A stretch of DNA of 64,000 bases from Scortum barcoo. Lineage: Eukaryota > Chordata > Actinopteri > Centrarchiformes > Terapontidae. The DNA is taken from the NCBI GenBank assembly GCA_023238725.1, contig CM041534.1:22876303-22940302 (forward strand), given 5' to 3'. Below, in pieces: positions 10,900 through 23,400 of the stretch; position 1 is the first letter of the stretch; each line of letters opens with the position of its first letter. Under the pieces are notes generated by a model that saw only the letters and a list, made by a program, of their open reading frames with translations, ran no database searches and was not told the origin of the DNA. The position numbers and the translations under genes were made by a program.

Positions 10900-12740
10900 T
10901 TCTGCAATTTGATAAAAAAAAGTCTTTATAATGAGAAATTTTATTATTTACTTATAATGCTATTTACTTAGTGATTATTTATAATGAGTAAATATCTCAA
11001 AATAATTAGACACATTCTCTAAATAATGACTTAATATGTCCAAATAATTTCAGATTTCAGATTTCAGATTTCCTTTATTAGTCCCACAGCGGGGAAATTC
11101 ACAGCATAACAGCAGCGAAGACACATAGTGGGAAATAGTCAATAAGAGTTTAAGACATGAAATAAAATAAAATAGAATGAAATAAAAGGTAAAATTATCC
11201 AAGATAAATAATTATAACTATGACTGTAAGTAAACCTGTACATAGTACAGAGGGAGTATGCCTGAGAGTATACATATGAGAAATATATATAATATACTCA
11301 GGGAGTGCAAAAAACAGTGAAATTGTGTTATTGTTTATTGTTCATTGTCCATTGCAGACTAGCGGGCATTTTGTTTGTTGTGTACAGTCTGACAGCAGCA
11401 GGCAGGAAGGACCTGCGGTACCTCTCCTTCACACAGCGTGGATGGAGCAGCCAGCTCACTGAAGGAGCTGCCCAGAGCTGTCAGAGTGTCCTGTAGAGGG
11501 GGGACGTGTTGTTTAACAGGGACGACAGCTTAGCCATCATCCTCCCGTTTCCCACCACCTCCACTGAGTCCAGGGGGCATCCCAGGACAGAGCTGGCCCT
11601 CCTCACCAGTCTGTCCATTCCTCCTCCTGTCCCTGTCCGTGATGCTGCTGGCCCAGCAGACTATCCCATAAAAGATGGCTGATGCCACCACAGAGTCATA
11701 AAAGGTCCTGAGGAGAGTCCCTGCACTCCAAAAGACCTCAGCCTCCTGAGCAGGAACAGTCTGCTGTTGCCCTTCTTGACAAGGGCATTGCAGTGTTGTC
11801 CGACCAGTCCAGACTGTCATTTAGGTGAACACCCAGGTACTTGTAGGACTTCACAGTGTCGATGTCCATTCCCTGGATGCTCACCGGTGCAGGCGGAGAG
11901 TGTCTACGCCTGCGGAAATCCACCACCAGCTCCTTGGTTTTACCAGCGTTGATCTGGAGGTTGTTCCGCAGGCACCAGTCCGCAAAGTCCTGAATAAGTC
12001 CTCTGTACTCTCTGTGTCCCCATCTGTGATGAGGCCAACAACAGCAGAGTCATCAGAGAACTTCTGGAGATGATACACAGGATGGAGTATTGTATGAGCG
12101 AAAGTCTGCAGTGTAGAGGGTGAACAGGAAAGGAGCCAGAACCTGTTCCTCTGTGGAGCACCGGTGCTGCAGAGAAGCCTGATCCTTACTCAAAGCCCTG
12201 CACCCTCACAAACCCTCAGATGACAAATCATCTGAAAATAATGACTTATTTATCATAAAATACTGTCTTAGTACCTGTAAATAGTGACTTCTATCATTTT
12301 CTCATTATGACTTACAGATCAAATTGGCAGAATTGTGCATCCGTAAGAAGCCAGATACCTTTAAATTATGATTAAATGATTTAAATGTAAGAATTATTAT
12401 AACAATTAATATCATATATGTATGTTTAACTGCCTAACATTTTGTTCACTAGTTATTAAGTTGCTCTCATTCACTATACGTAGATGCGTTTTAGGAGCTA
12501 TTTTTAATCAGAAATGACCCTGTAAATCATTAAAATGAGTTAGTATTGAAATAAGGTCTTAGTGTCTCAAAGTAATGAGATACTATTTAATTATCAACTT
12601 ATTTCAAGTTGTAAGTCATTATTTCATAAAAGTTATCATTATTTTTTTCATACTAAATCATTATTTTTTATATACTAGGTCATTATTCAGAGAAAATATT
12701 CATTATTTTAAGATATTAAAAAAATATTCTGCAATACTAA
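10900..12740. repeat. AT-rich degenerate tandem array interrupted by a LINE
   Basis: Short units built around 'aataatgactta', 'gtcattatt' and 'ctcattatgactta' recur on both sides of the LINE: about 10920-11047 and about 12235-12720. Unit length is roughly 20-26 bases and irregular. Similar 'ataatgagtcattatttt'-type arrays are common in fish genomes. The LINE at 11048-12180 appears inserted within it. Confidence 0.5.
11048..12180 (-). mobile_element. L2-like (jockey superclade) LINE, 5'-truncated and broken
   Basis: Read on the minus strand, this encodes the last part of a non-LTR reverse transcriptase: the catalytic box appears as FSDDSAVVG (near 12050), followed by SYKYLGVHLN, RTFYDSVVASAIFYG and the Cys-rich C-terminus. 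Frame changes separate these pieces, so it is not functional. The 3' end carries the 'ccccgctgtgggactaataa' tail typical of fish L2 copies and then three short 'gaaatct' repeats (11048-11072). L2 versus Rex1/CR1 is a judgement from these motifs. Confidence 0.75.
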
Positions 12741-12999
12741 CTAATGTCAAGATAAGAAAATCTTTTGAAGAAGTTTCTATATATTTTTAGATGCTAAATA
12801 ATTATTTATTTTATTTATTTTTCATCATATTGACAGAAATAAACTTCGATAGTAAAATAAAAGTGAACCAAAAGTGTGAAGTTTCTGTGGAAAACCAGAA
12901 CAGTCAGTGATGATTATCTGTGTAAAAAAAAAGTTGATTACATCCATTTTCAACCTGGCAGCAGAGGATAACTGGAATAAATTCACCATTCATTTTATT

Positions 13000-13253
13000 T
13001 TGAAAGGAGGAGCCCCCTGTTTGCGCGCTGCGCTGCAGCTTGACGCCGCTCAGCTGATGAGGAGGAGAGGAGGAGGAGGAGAGAGGAGCTCCGCCAGCAG
13101 GACCAGGGAGAGAGAGACCGCGGAGAGGATCCCCTGCGGCCCCCAGGAGAGCGAGAGCCGGACCGGCCGGACCTCCCTCTCCCTCCCCCCCCCTTCGCCC
13201 CGGAGGAGGACCCGGGAGAGAACCGCGTTACCACCGGAGCGGCCTCACTTCAG
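13000..13253 (+). promoter_or_regulatory. capn5: Probable capn5 promoter/CpG-rich region and noncoding exon 1
   Basis: A sharp GC- and CpG-rich island (about 13010-13345) in AT-rich surroundings contains a purine-rich stretch ending in CAG followed by the donor gtaacc at 13254. CAPN5 in mammals has a noncoding first exon upstream of the ATG exon, and the next acceptor on this strand with a clear gene is 26535. I infer that this is the 5'UTR exon and promoter of capn5. No TATA box is evident; the transcription start is not visible. An open frame across 12907-13257 has low-complexity Arg/Glu/Ser composition and is not called. Confidence 0.5.
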
Positions 13254-14703
13254 GTAACCGGTGCGCAGTGCGCCCCGGGCGGGCAGGTGTTGGATGGAGA
13301 GGCGGCGGTCGGAGCTCGTTTCTCCGGAGATGCTGGTACTTAGATTTGTGGGGCTGCAGAGAGGATGAGCTGGAGGTGAGGGGGTGAGGATGGAGGTGAG
13401 GGGGGGCTGCACATCCTTTATTGCATTATTGCATTTTTGGTTTTACTTTGCGCAAAAATAGCGGCAGATACGAGCAGATCAGAGCTGCTGAGGCTCACAG
13501 GGCGTTAATTGGGTATGGCAGAGGTGGAGCCTTCACTGTATGACATTTAATTTTCTTATTTATGTCATAATTTAATTATAAGACAAAGCCACAGATGCAG
13601 TAAGTCTGCATGAGGAGCCAAATCAGTGAAATTTTCACATAAAAGAAAATATTCCACCAATAAGAGGCTCCCTTTGTAAGTTTCTGTGGTGTGTGTGTGA
13701 TGCTTTGGATTCCCCTGCCTTCTGTGATGCTGTGCAGCCTTGTTTTTCTCTCTCTCTCTGCATGAGGAGCAATAAATTAATAATTTCAGAAGAGTATTGT
13801 TCTGCAGAGCACCGAGAGGGGAATGGATGCACATTAATAGTCCATGCCCATGTGTGAGCCCCGCTTTAGGCCACTTGCCAGGTAATAATGGCCCCGAAAA
13901 GTGGAGTCCTGAGACTCCCACAGCAGGTCTCTACGGCGTCAAGTTTAACCAGTGGCTGATTTAGTAACAGATTTCATTCTAAATGCTGTTACCTCCACTT
14001 ATATAATGGAGAATGATGTTTAATAGCTCAGTTTAACAGTAAAATAACAGCAGGGATTTTCCCGTATAGATCTTTAAAATGGATTATTATTAATAAGGGT
14101 TTCGTGCCGTGTCTGATCTTCATCCCTCAGCATCAGTACACTTAAAGTAAGATAAACTCCTGATAGTATCTCTGCTTTTTCTGCATTATTGTTCAATAGA
14201 GACAAGAAAAAAATCAACATACAATGAGTTTGAACCACAAGAATCTGATCGTTGGTTGTGACAAAGCCTAAAAACTAAAACATATCTGAACTGTTTTCCA
14301 TCAGCGCCATTTAACGGTATCGTGTGGTGATTGCAATTAAAGGTGATGATGGGTGGGCTTGTGACTTTCAGTGCGAGGTTGGGTGGGGGGGGTGTTGGGG
14401 GGGGGTTGTATGTCACGGCCCGGCCTACAGTAGGAGAAGATACTGCAGAGAGATCACGATGCTGGGAGGATGGGAAGCTGGGATAGCCCTCCTCCGTGAT
14501 GCAGGAGGAGAGTGGGGGGGAGAGGTGAGTGTGGGGGGAGATGGATGAGGGATGGTCTGGCGCACCCCTCCCTCTCTTTTTTCCTCTCTCGCTCTCTCGT
14601 ACTCTCTTACTCTCCCTCATATACTGGTGCATTACTGCTCGGTGTTCACTTCTCTGAGTGTAATCAGTCTGTCAGCAGAAGCAGACTGAATCAGTCAACC
14701 CCC

Positions 14704-14705
<2 letters not shown>

Positions 14706-14735
<30 letters not shown>
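14706..14735. repeat. CA microsatellite
   Basis: About fifteen CA units after a C7 run, in the predicted capn5 intron 1. Confidence 0.9.
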
Positions 14736-14736
<1 letters not shown>

Positions 14737-17081
14737 CACTACCAGCAGCATCACCACCAATAACCCCCCCTCCCTCCCCGATCTCTGACCGCAACGCCGC
14801 CCGCCTGCTGTGCACATTAACAAGATGATGCACAGTTACACGATATCTAATCAGAGAAAAAAAAACACTCTGATATTCATTTTTATCGTTATCTCTGATT
14901 CTCCTGCACTTTGGCTTTAACACTAATTTTACACCCCTGCAGCAGAGACATACATTGGCTCCTCCTCCTCCTCCTCTCTCGCTGTACGTCGGACTCGAAA
15001 TGGTCACTCCAGGAAAAAAAAACTCAGTAGCCTGCAGCGACTAGCAACAACATGGCAACATCCTACCCAGAATAAAACAGTTAAAGTAACAGGCTCTGCT
15101 CGTGGTGATGCTTCGCTCCTGGATCTGAGTAGATTTGACCCTTTTTTTCTGGTCAATTGATTGGTCAGAAAGGAAAAGGTCGGTCGTCCCCCCGGGGTGG
15201 CTCAGCTCGATGGGACAACAGGAGCTTCTTCAGTTTGTTCTTGAGAAAGTGGCTCAATCTCAAGTGGTGCAAACTCCCAGAGATTTCTTTTTTTTACATC
15301 TTTACTTCACACCCGATCAGCTGCTTCACTGCTTTGTAGTGATCGAGCAGTCTTAATTTTGCTCTTAGATAGGCAGTTTTGTAAGGATAAGGACTTACTT
15401 ATTTTAATTCTTAAAACGTTAGCCACCCTACGCCCCCACCGCGGGCTAACTTCCAACAAAGAGCCACGTTTCCAAGGTAACAGTCAGTGATACCTCCTGA
15501 CCGGTGACACCAGAGGATAAAAAAACAGAGAAAAACATTGCTCAAAATTTAAGATTTGCAAACAGCGTTGTGCAGCGAGTAATGAGAAATGAAGGAGATG
15601 TTAGAGAGCGCAGTAATTTGTCGTTTGTCCAAAGAAACTGTCCTGAAACTATCTCTGATGCTCTTGTCAACTGTCGAATTGTGGCGTGAAAGAAGTTGAG
15701 CGATTAGCGGGGCTCTGAGGAGAATCCCAGATAGCTTTATATTGAAACGAATGAAGAGTCATTGCTGCTTGTAAGAAGTTCTGGTGTGCAGGAAAAAGTC
15801 ACACCAAAAGTAAAAAAGTACTGCACTTAAGGGATTTTCCTGTTTATTGAAAAGAAAATGACTGCAAATTTGTGCTAATCACATCAAATAAACTACATCC
15901 TATAAAATTGAATTTGCTCATTTGTCGGTCTATATTACTTACGATATTTGGGATGTCAGGGCTAATATATAGTTAAAAACACTGCAGCATTCGAATACTG
16001 TTTGGCTCGAATACTGATGTTGATTATCGTTGCAAAGCATTTAGGCCAGGCCAAGTATTTTTTTGCTCAATGAGGTGTGTTTTAAGTTTAAAAAAAGTCT
16101 TAATATTGTCATAATTTGTCGCATATAAGTGTTGCTGATAGTGAAGAAGTAGTTTTGTGCAGCAAACGTTAGATCTGAGTCAAAGTCTGTGAAACCAGAA
16201 AGAAGCAGCCTCTAATCTGCTGTGGTCCACGGGACTTGTGCCGTGTCCTAATCCAGAGTTTGGATCCTCTTGGCCAAATACGTGATAATGGGATGATGAG
16301 GCCTGTCCTAATTCAAAGGCTCCTCCAAATGTTTTTAGCAGTCTGGATGTGCTGTTAGTGGCAGGTGTTAGGGTTAGTTATGGATGTATTTACTGTTAAC
16401 CTGGTGCTCTATTTTCCAGCCATCCTCCATAAAATGCCACAACTTGGTATTTACTCTTCATCGGCCATCATAGGACATCTTCCTGGTGATGAACTTGAAC
16501 TTGAAGATTCTTGATGTTCTGTTTTATATTTTTTTGTATCTTTTTCTTCTTGTCTTTCTTAAACTGGATCTCAGAAACGGTACGACCTGCAGCCATCATT
16601 TTCAAAATATCACCTGTTATTCAGAAATTTAAAATTAGTCAGCCAGATGATTCAACTATAAAAACCTTTTTCACACACTACAGGACAAACATTTGGAAGC
16701 AACTTCAAGTTTCTGTTCTCAATGCCTTTCTTAAAAACAGTCAGAAAAGTGTGTCCCACAAATCAGCAGTCTCTTATTGATGAACTTAATGAAAGCGTGG
16801 AATGTAATTCCTGGCACATACCTTAAAAAAGTTCGTGACTCGTACATGCCATGCTGTTGTTAAAGCCAGAGGAGGTTACTTTGAAGAAGAAAGCAAAGTC
16901 TAAGCAAGAAAAACTCAAATACCTGATAATTATAGTAAAAATGTCTTCTGATAAGTTACTCTTTACTTAACCCAATTAACTTAACTTAATTTAAACTTTA
17001 GGATCTAACAGACAAATGAAAGCAGTTGTATTCAACATAACTACCTTAATGCGGTAATAATCTGTATTTCTATATTTCACA

Positions 17082-17350
17082 GTGGCTTCCTTCAGCTCGG
17101 TGTTTTGGTCGGCCCACAACTTTTCTGTTTTGGTTCGCTCTTGTATCGAGTTGTTTCCAGCAACAGCAGACAGCTGCTTTCATCAAACACGCTCTAATAA
17201 CTCGACCGCACTACCTGTCCGGCATCGAGCAGGCCGACAGACAACAACGTTAGCGAGCAGCTGGTGAACATAGTGAAGCGTTTAGAAGCAGCTAAAGAGT
17301 CCCTCAGGAGTTGGTAGAGACCAAAAACAGGAGTAAAAGATAGAGATTAT
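17082..17350 (+). repeat. Interspersed repeat, family B copy 2 (longest)
   Basis: Includes 'cagctggtgaacatagtgaa', 'gcagctaaagagtccctcag' and 'gttggtagagaccaaaaaca'. The upstream part with 'ctgctttcatcaaacacgct' probably belongs to the same element. The block order matches the shorter copies at 3522, 20331 and 25798. Confidence 0.55.
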
Positions 17351-20330
17351 GGGACATAGATTTGTAGGAAATTTGTCTCCAAATGAAAGCTAAAGTTGTT
17401 CTATAACTTCTGGATGTGTAACAAGCAGAGATGTTCCAATTACTGAACTTATTGGCCGATACCAAATACTTATAATAATGTAATGTAATAACCCTGTATG
17501 GATGTGATGTGGCTGCTATAATTATACAGTCTGACTCAGGTTAGACCCTTTATAAAACATGGACAGATACGTAGAATAAATGCCACAGGACTTTGTTTAA
17601 TTATCTCTCTATCTCTAGTGGGGATGGTGGAGTATTTGCAACCAGGCAAACTGTTACGTCACTGTGGCTCCAAATTATAAATTAAGCCGCAAAATCCCAT
17701 ATTTCCAACGCCAAACACCCTTTGAAACTGAAGCCTTGCATACTGTACTGTAATTATTACCATAATTGCTGCCATTTTGTTAGCTCTGACTAACATTATA
17801 GTGTCTGCAGGCATTGATGTTTGCTGTCGTCGTGTAATAAATGTCCGGAAATCAGTTTGTTCCTCGCCGCTCTGAACTGGTAGTTGCCATTAAACAGAAA
17901 TAGTGGCAGCACAGCACAAACTGCTGTGTTTGTTCCTGCAGATTTTTTTGTGGCTAATAAATTATGGCATCGGATTGGCACGTAGACTGGTTCTATTGCT
18001 AATCCTGCACTTTAGGTTGTATTGGAGGCATTTCCAATAATAGTGTTGGCATCAGAGGAACTCTGAATAGGAAAGTCATTGCTTCAACATATTCAACATT
18101 TCAGTGTTGTGTTTTTGTGTTTCTGGCAATTATATCAACAATTGGCTGAGTAAATTGCCAGTTGATTTTTTTGGGCGATTAAGAGCTTATTTCTATTGGA
18201 ACCAGGAAAAGTGCTAGAAATTTGTTTTCTATGGAGCGGGGAGAAAAGAATCTGATAATGACTTTGAGTTGAAGTAGTGCTCGGAAATGTTTTTAATTAT
18301 CCTGCTTTTAGCCCAATATCTTGTGTTTTTAAGGTGATGATGGCTTTTAGCATATTTCCTAAACATACTCTGTTTCATTTAAAACAGTGTTTGAGGCTCC
18401 ATGGTGTCAGATTTCACTTAACTTCACTTCCTCCTCCAGTCTAGTTTCCAGAATCTGTAAATCTGCTGTTCATGTCACCGCTTGTTGCATGTACAGATTC
18501 ACCGACAGTGTCACATCACCGCCGTAATCATTCGTTTTTAGAAAGTGAAGTCTGCTTGTTAGCCACACATCAGTTTGACAGTTGTGTTTCGAAGTCCTGC
18601 CACCAAACTTTGCGGTAGTTTTGCAAGTATTCTGTGCAGCACCATGCAACACCAGCAGATTTAAGTTATTATTGACATCTGCTGACTGAGAGTTAGTCCC
18701 GCTCTGTAAGACTAGCATAGCAGAATGAACTTTTAATCTCATATTCGGTCATTTATTTATGTTGTTCAGTTGCAGCAGAGAAACACAGAGTGGTATTGGT
18801 GTGTGTGAGGACTGATTTGGCTTCTCCGCCAAAGCATCCAACTTCACAAGATGACAGGCTTTTCTAATGCTGCTCAGTAAACAAGACGAGCTTTGCACAG
18901 AAATGAGGAGAGAGAGCGAGCATTATGAATTATTTGTCATCCCGGATCAACACGTTGGAGTTCAAGCGTGGCCGACGTTGAATACACATCGCTTGAAACT
19001 TCGCATTACACGGCGTATTAGTATGTTCACGGTGTCTCCATCTGTTTGGAAGGGGGGCACTTTGTTTGCCTCCGCTCCCTCCTCAGAGCATTGATCATTG
19101 ATTGAACAGCTTCTCCCTCTAGCTTTTCACCTCTCTCCGCTTCAGGAGCTGTCATTTTCTGAGTCATGACTCCATTGTTTAAGGGGAGGGTGGGACTGCA
19201 TCATCTGTCACTCATCAATTCTTTAAGTGTCATTTTCGTCCTCGGCAGAAGTTTCCCTCCCCTGCACATTTTGTCCTCAGCAGCACGTTATTTCTCACAT
19301 TTTTGGATGTTTAACACTTCCTTTGAAAAGTCTGCTCTGTCATGCATAGTCATGATGTGCATAAATGAGAAATAACGAATGCACTGCTGTCATTATTTTT
19401 TGTTAAATTTCGTGATCTAATTTCTCAGTATGATAGATGCCATTCCGCCTGCATCCACACTTTCTTTATCGTCCATTATCTCAGAGATGTCGTTAGCAAA
19501 CTGTCCGTTTTCAGCCACTTTACGAGTCCATCTCCTGAGGATTGTTCATCAAGAATCTTCGTCCCATTCTTTTTCCTATAGTGTGGCCGTTTTTTGTTTT
19601 TTTTTAATTGAGTTTTCGCCTCGTTCCTTTCAAACTTTGCCATCTGGTTTGCTTCACCACTTGTAGCAGAGCTGGAGTCTTATATCATCACAGATCATGT
19701 CTTCACAAACATCTGTCTGCAGTCCAACAGTGTTTTTTCTACTCTAAAGCATCTGTGCCCTCCTAATATGGAGGTGAAAGATTTGTGCCTTCACTTCCTG
19801 CAATGCATGATTTTAGGAAGGTGAATATCATCAAACTGAGAGCAGGTGATCAACAAATGGAGCTTTTTTCTGTCACAGCTCAGAGATGTCGATATAGTTT
19901 AAAAACGAATGCATTAAGTGGTGGCAAAAATGAACATTTAACATGTTGATTAGGCTGTGGAAGTTGAAAAATTTAAGCTTTCGATGGTGAGATTTCTTTA
20001 CAAAAGCAACAAGCGATCTCAGAACTTGTTCAAGACCTCTGAAACATCACAATCGATCAGAGACATCAAGCATGGATAACTCTCATTTAGAGCAGAGAGC
20101 ATGCTGAGACGAGGCACAATTTGTAAGACGTGTACACAGTTTAAAAATGGTTAGTTATAAATTAATTAGTCATAACGGGAACAATGGTGCAGAACAGAAG
20201 AGTCGACCCGTCCTGTCAGGTGTTCAGCAGAAACAGAAAAATACCTGCAGAGAGGACAAGAGCTGAATATTTAACCAGATAAATGGGAATTATGTATTTT
20301 TTAACTTTGGTTTATTAATTTCTAGCAGCA

Positions 20331-20440
20331 TTTGGTCACTAGCTGGAGAAAAAAGTTGATTTTTTAGCAGTTAAAGGGCCAAATATGTTTTTGCAGGAGC
20401 TGGTGGAGACCAAAATGGAGCTAAAAAAAATAATAGTAGA
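20331..20440 (+). repeat. Interspersed repeat, family B copy 3
   Basis: Contains 'cactagctggag', 'ttagcagttaaagggccaaa' and 'gagctggtggagaccaaaat'. Diverged copy of the family seen at 17082. Confidence 0.5.
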
Positions 20441-23400
20441 CTTGGACAGAAACAATCTTAGCTAAGATATTAGCTATATCAACTTTATTAGTTTACAATA
20501 AAGTCAGAAATTGTGTTTACATCTTATTTTGCTGCCTCCAAGTTAACTGTGATGGTGCTAATTTTCTATATTAGATTTCCACACTGCGTTTATAGCAGTT
20601 TATTATGAAGTAACCCTGCAGCCTTTCAGAGCTTGTTGTTGTGCTTGTAAAGGCATCCAGTGCAGCAGCTTCACAGGATCCGCTCTCTGCAGGTGATTTT
20701 GTTGGCCGTCCACAGAGGCCAGATGACAGCATGGTTTTCCCCATTGCAGTCACGAGCCAAGACACCGGGCCATCTGTCAGATTTAGCTTCCAACTGCGAC
20801 CTCCTCATTCCCCCAGGAATTTATTTTATCACTTAGAAAGAGTCAGCTTGCTTATAAATGGCTCTGAATTAAGATAGAAATTGAAGTAACTGTAAAATTT
20901 TTCTTTAATTAAGGTCAAAGACTGTGCAGACTCAAGGTAACAACACAGATTGGGTGTGATTTCAGACTTATACTTGAAAACTCTCCAACATATTGGATGT
21001 TCAAAGGCGTCTTTTTATAGGCGAGACTCCTTTATGCATCAACATACTTGATCATAGAGATGAATTAATTCCTAAAGTGGTTAAATGTATATAATTACAC
21101 CATTTAATCTAATATTGGAGTTTCATAAAGCCAGTCTCAGGGCCTGTTTGGATTCATATCACACGAGTCAATTAAAAGAATTGGATCTCGCCGAATGTCA
21201 GAAAAAGTTAGTTCTTCACGTCTTCAGGTTAATGAGATTTGAAAGCCACAGTGGTCAGATTTCAAGTCGCTCTTGTTGCCCTTTCGATTTGGCGTCCATC
21301 CATTTTTCTGTTCACTTCATTTTTCCCAGATATTAGATGTCATCGAGCGCCGCCGGAAGGTCAACAGGTCAACTCAGCTCGATTAAAAAATACTTTATAT
21401 GCTAGTGCTGCTAAGGTGGCATTAAGATGCTTTACTGTACTGTGCAGATTGGGATGGGTCTTATGGGTAAAATACATTAAATATTATACTGTTTCTTATT
21501 TTTTAATGTTGTTGCATGTTGTAGTACTTCCTTTGGTTTTGTCAATGCTAATTATTACGGTCTGGTCTTGCAAAAAGTTGAACCTAAATAGCTTTAATCT
21601 TACTCAGGCATGTCATATTAAGCATAAGATTATTATCTTTATTTAATCAATGACTTATTTCCTCCCTAAAACATCAGAAAAAGGTTCCCAAAGCCCAAAT
21701 TTGCTGCCCTCTGTTGATTATTTTGTCTGACTGACAGTTAAAAAACCCAAATAAATTCAGTTTACTATCTGCTAAGTTGAGCTTTGTGAACTCAGTTGGA
21801 GCTGAGTTTGAAAATTTGATAAAAATCTGAAAATAAATCAATCTTTTCAGACCTCTCCTCATCTCTGCTCGAGGGTACCTACATTCGCAAAGATGCATCC
21901 GAATCTCAGACTGAACTTTTGGTGATTACATTGCATTCTGGGTAATGTAGGCAACCAGTTTTAACAGGAAAGTAGAATGTGTGAATGTAATATATCTCTG
22001 GTTCTGAGATTATTTTAGTAGATTGTTTTCAAACTTTCCATTGTGAGAATCAGTGAAGTACTCTCTAAAGAACGAAGCCACGTTATACTGATGTTTTGTA
22101 CAGGTGTGGTTGCAGTGTGAAAACATAGATAAGATATTAAGTTAACGTTAGCATGCTGATACTGGATGTCTGCAGTGGAGTTTCTCTCTCAACACATCAC
22201 GGCTGACAGACGTCATCAGATGAACGTTTCTTCTGAGAGTTTATAAGAGTTTGAAAAGCTCTGGAGGAAGCATCCCTCCCGCATCATCCGAACGTTTTCT
22301 CCCTCGTCTCTCAGCTTCAGTTAAAAGTCCTGCCAAGTGCATGAAGCTGTTGCATGATACTGTGGAGTCTTTTGCATTCAGTGTGTTATTTTCCTTTTAT
22401 TCAGAACAGTACCTCACAGTCATAGTTGTTTTTGTCGACCAAAAAGTGAGACGGACTTATAATAATCCAAGTTTGAGGTGACTTAGCCATCACAGAATAG
22501 ACGATTGGAAACCTACAACAAGTTTATTTTTCAGCTGCATATTCTTTATAACCCAATTTGATTATAAGACTTTGGTTAATTTCAGATAACTACTTGATGA
22601 AGATGAAGACTGAGGAAAAGTTTGTGTTGCAGGAGACGGGATATGAGCACAGCACTATTTTTGAGGCCAATATCAATACTCATATTTGCTTGATTTTATT
22701 TACACCAACATTATTGTTAGATTTCCCTTAGAATTTAAAATTGTGACCTAGAAAAGTACCCGGCTGGACATTTAACAGATGATAAATACAATTTTGTCAC
22801 TACTCTCTTGTGGAAAAATTAGAACATAGCGCCACAGTTTCAAAATATTTTTGGCACTTCTGCACTTTCATTTCTTTCATTTATTGGCTGACTTATGAGC
22901 AATGAGCTAATATCGGCCAATATATTATCTGCCTCTAATGTGATCTTCAGGTTCAGGTGTGAGTTTCCATTAAAGACATCCAAAAGATTTAACTTCGTTT
23001 TAATGGCAGCAGACATTTTATAAACTTAGTTAAAGTGTTTCAAGACTTGCCAAAACCAGTGTGCTGGTAAATTGTCTGATTTGCAGGCTCTTCTTGGCAC
23101 TTTGCTCAAAATAAAGCTGGCTGTCAAATTAACCTTGAGGACAGCAGGCCTGTATTGATTACATGCAGATGTGGATTTGTCGAGTCCTGAACTCTACCGC
23201 TCTGTAGGTTTTACAAAGGTGGCCTACACTGTCCTCAACCTCCTCAAATTATACATTCAAATTAGGCAAATCTCATACACAGCACTTTATAACACCCTTT
23301 AAGTTTGAAGTCTTTTGTACTCAACGCAGCCAACCTGTGTTACAGTCGGTCTCTGTTAACGTCAGCACACCGTCTGGTTCAAATGAGGTCCTGATGTGAT

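Larger units (their letters stand above)
7191..12999. other. cul5-capn5 intergenic region
   Basis: About 5.8 kb with no gene I can support. It holds the Rex3 fragment, a family A copy, a family C copy, an AT-rich degenerate tandem array and an antisense L2-like LINE (listed separately). Open frames at 8166-8372, 8634-8843, 9471-9701 and 10673-10879 are short and have no recognisable motif. Composition is strongly AT-rich from 9700 to 10650. Confidence 0.6.

Noticed and set aside
12907..13257. 116-codon frame across the GC-rich island
   Set aside because: Arg/Glu/Ser low complexity driven by GGAGAG repeats, with no family resemblance. A noncoding first exon explains the island better.
14186..14632. 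148-codon minus-strand frame
   Set aside because: Pro- and Ser-rich because of C runs and CT-rich low-complexity DNA; no homology that I can name.
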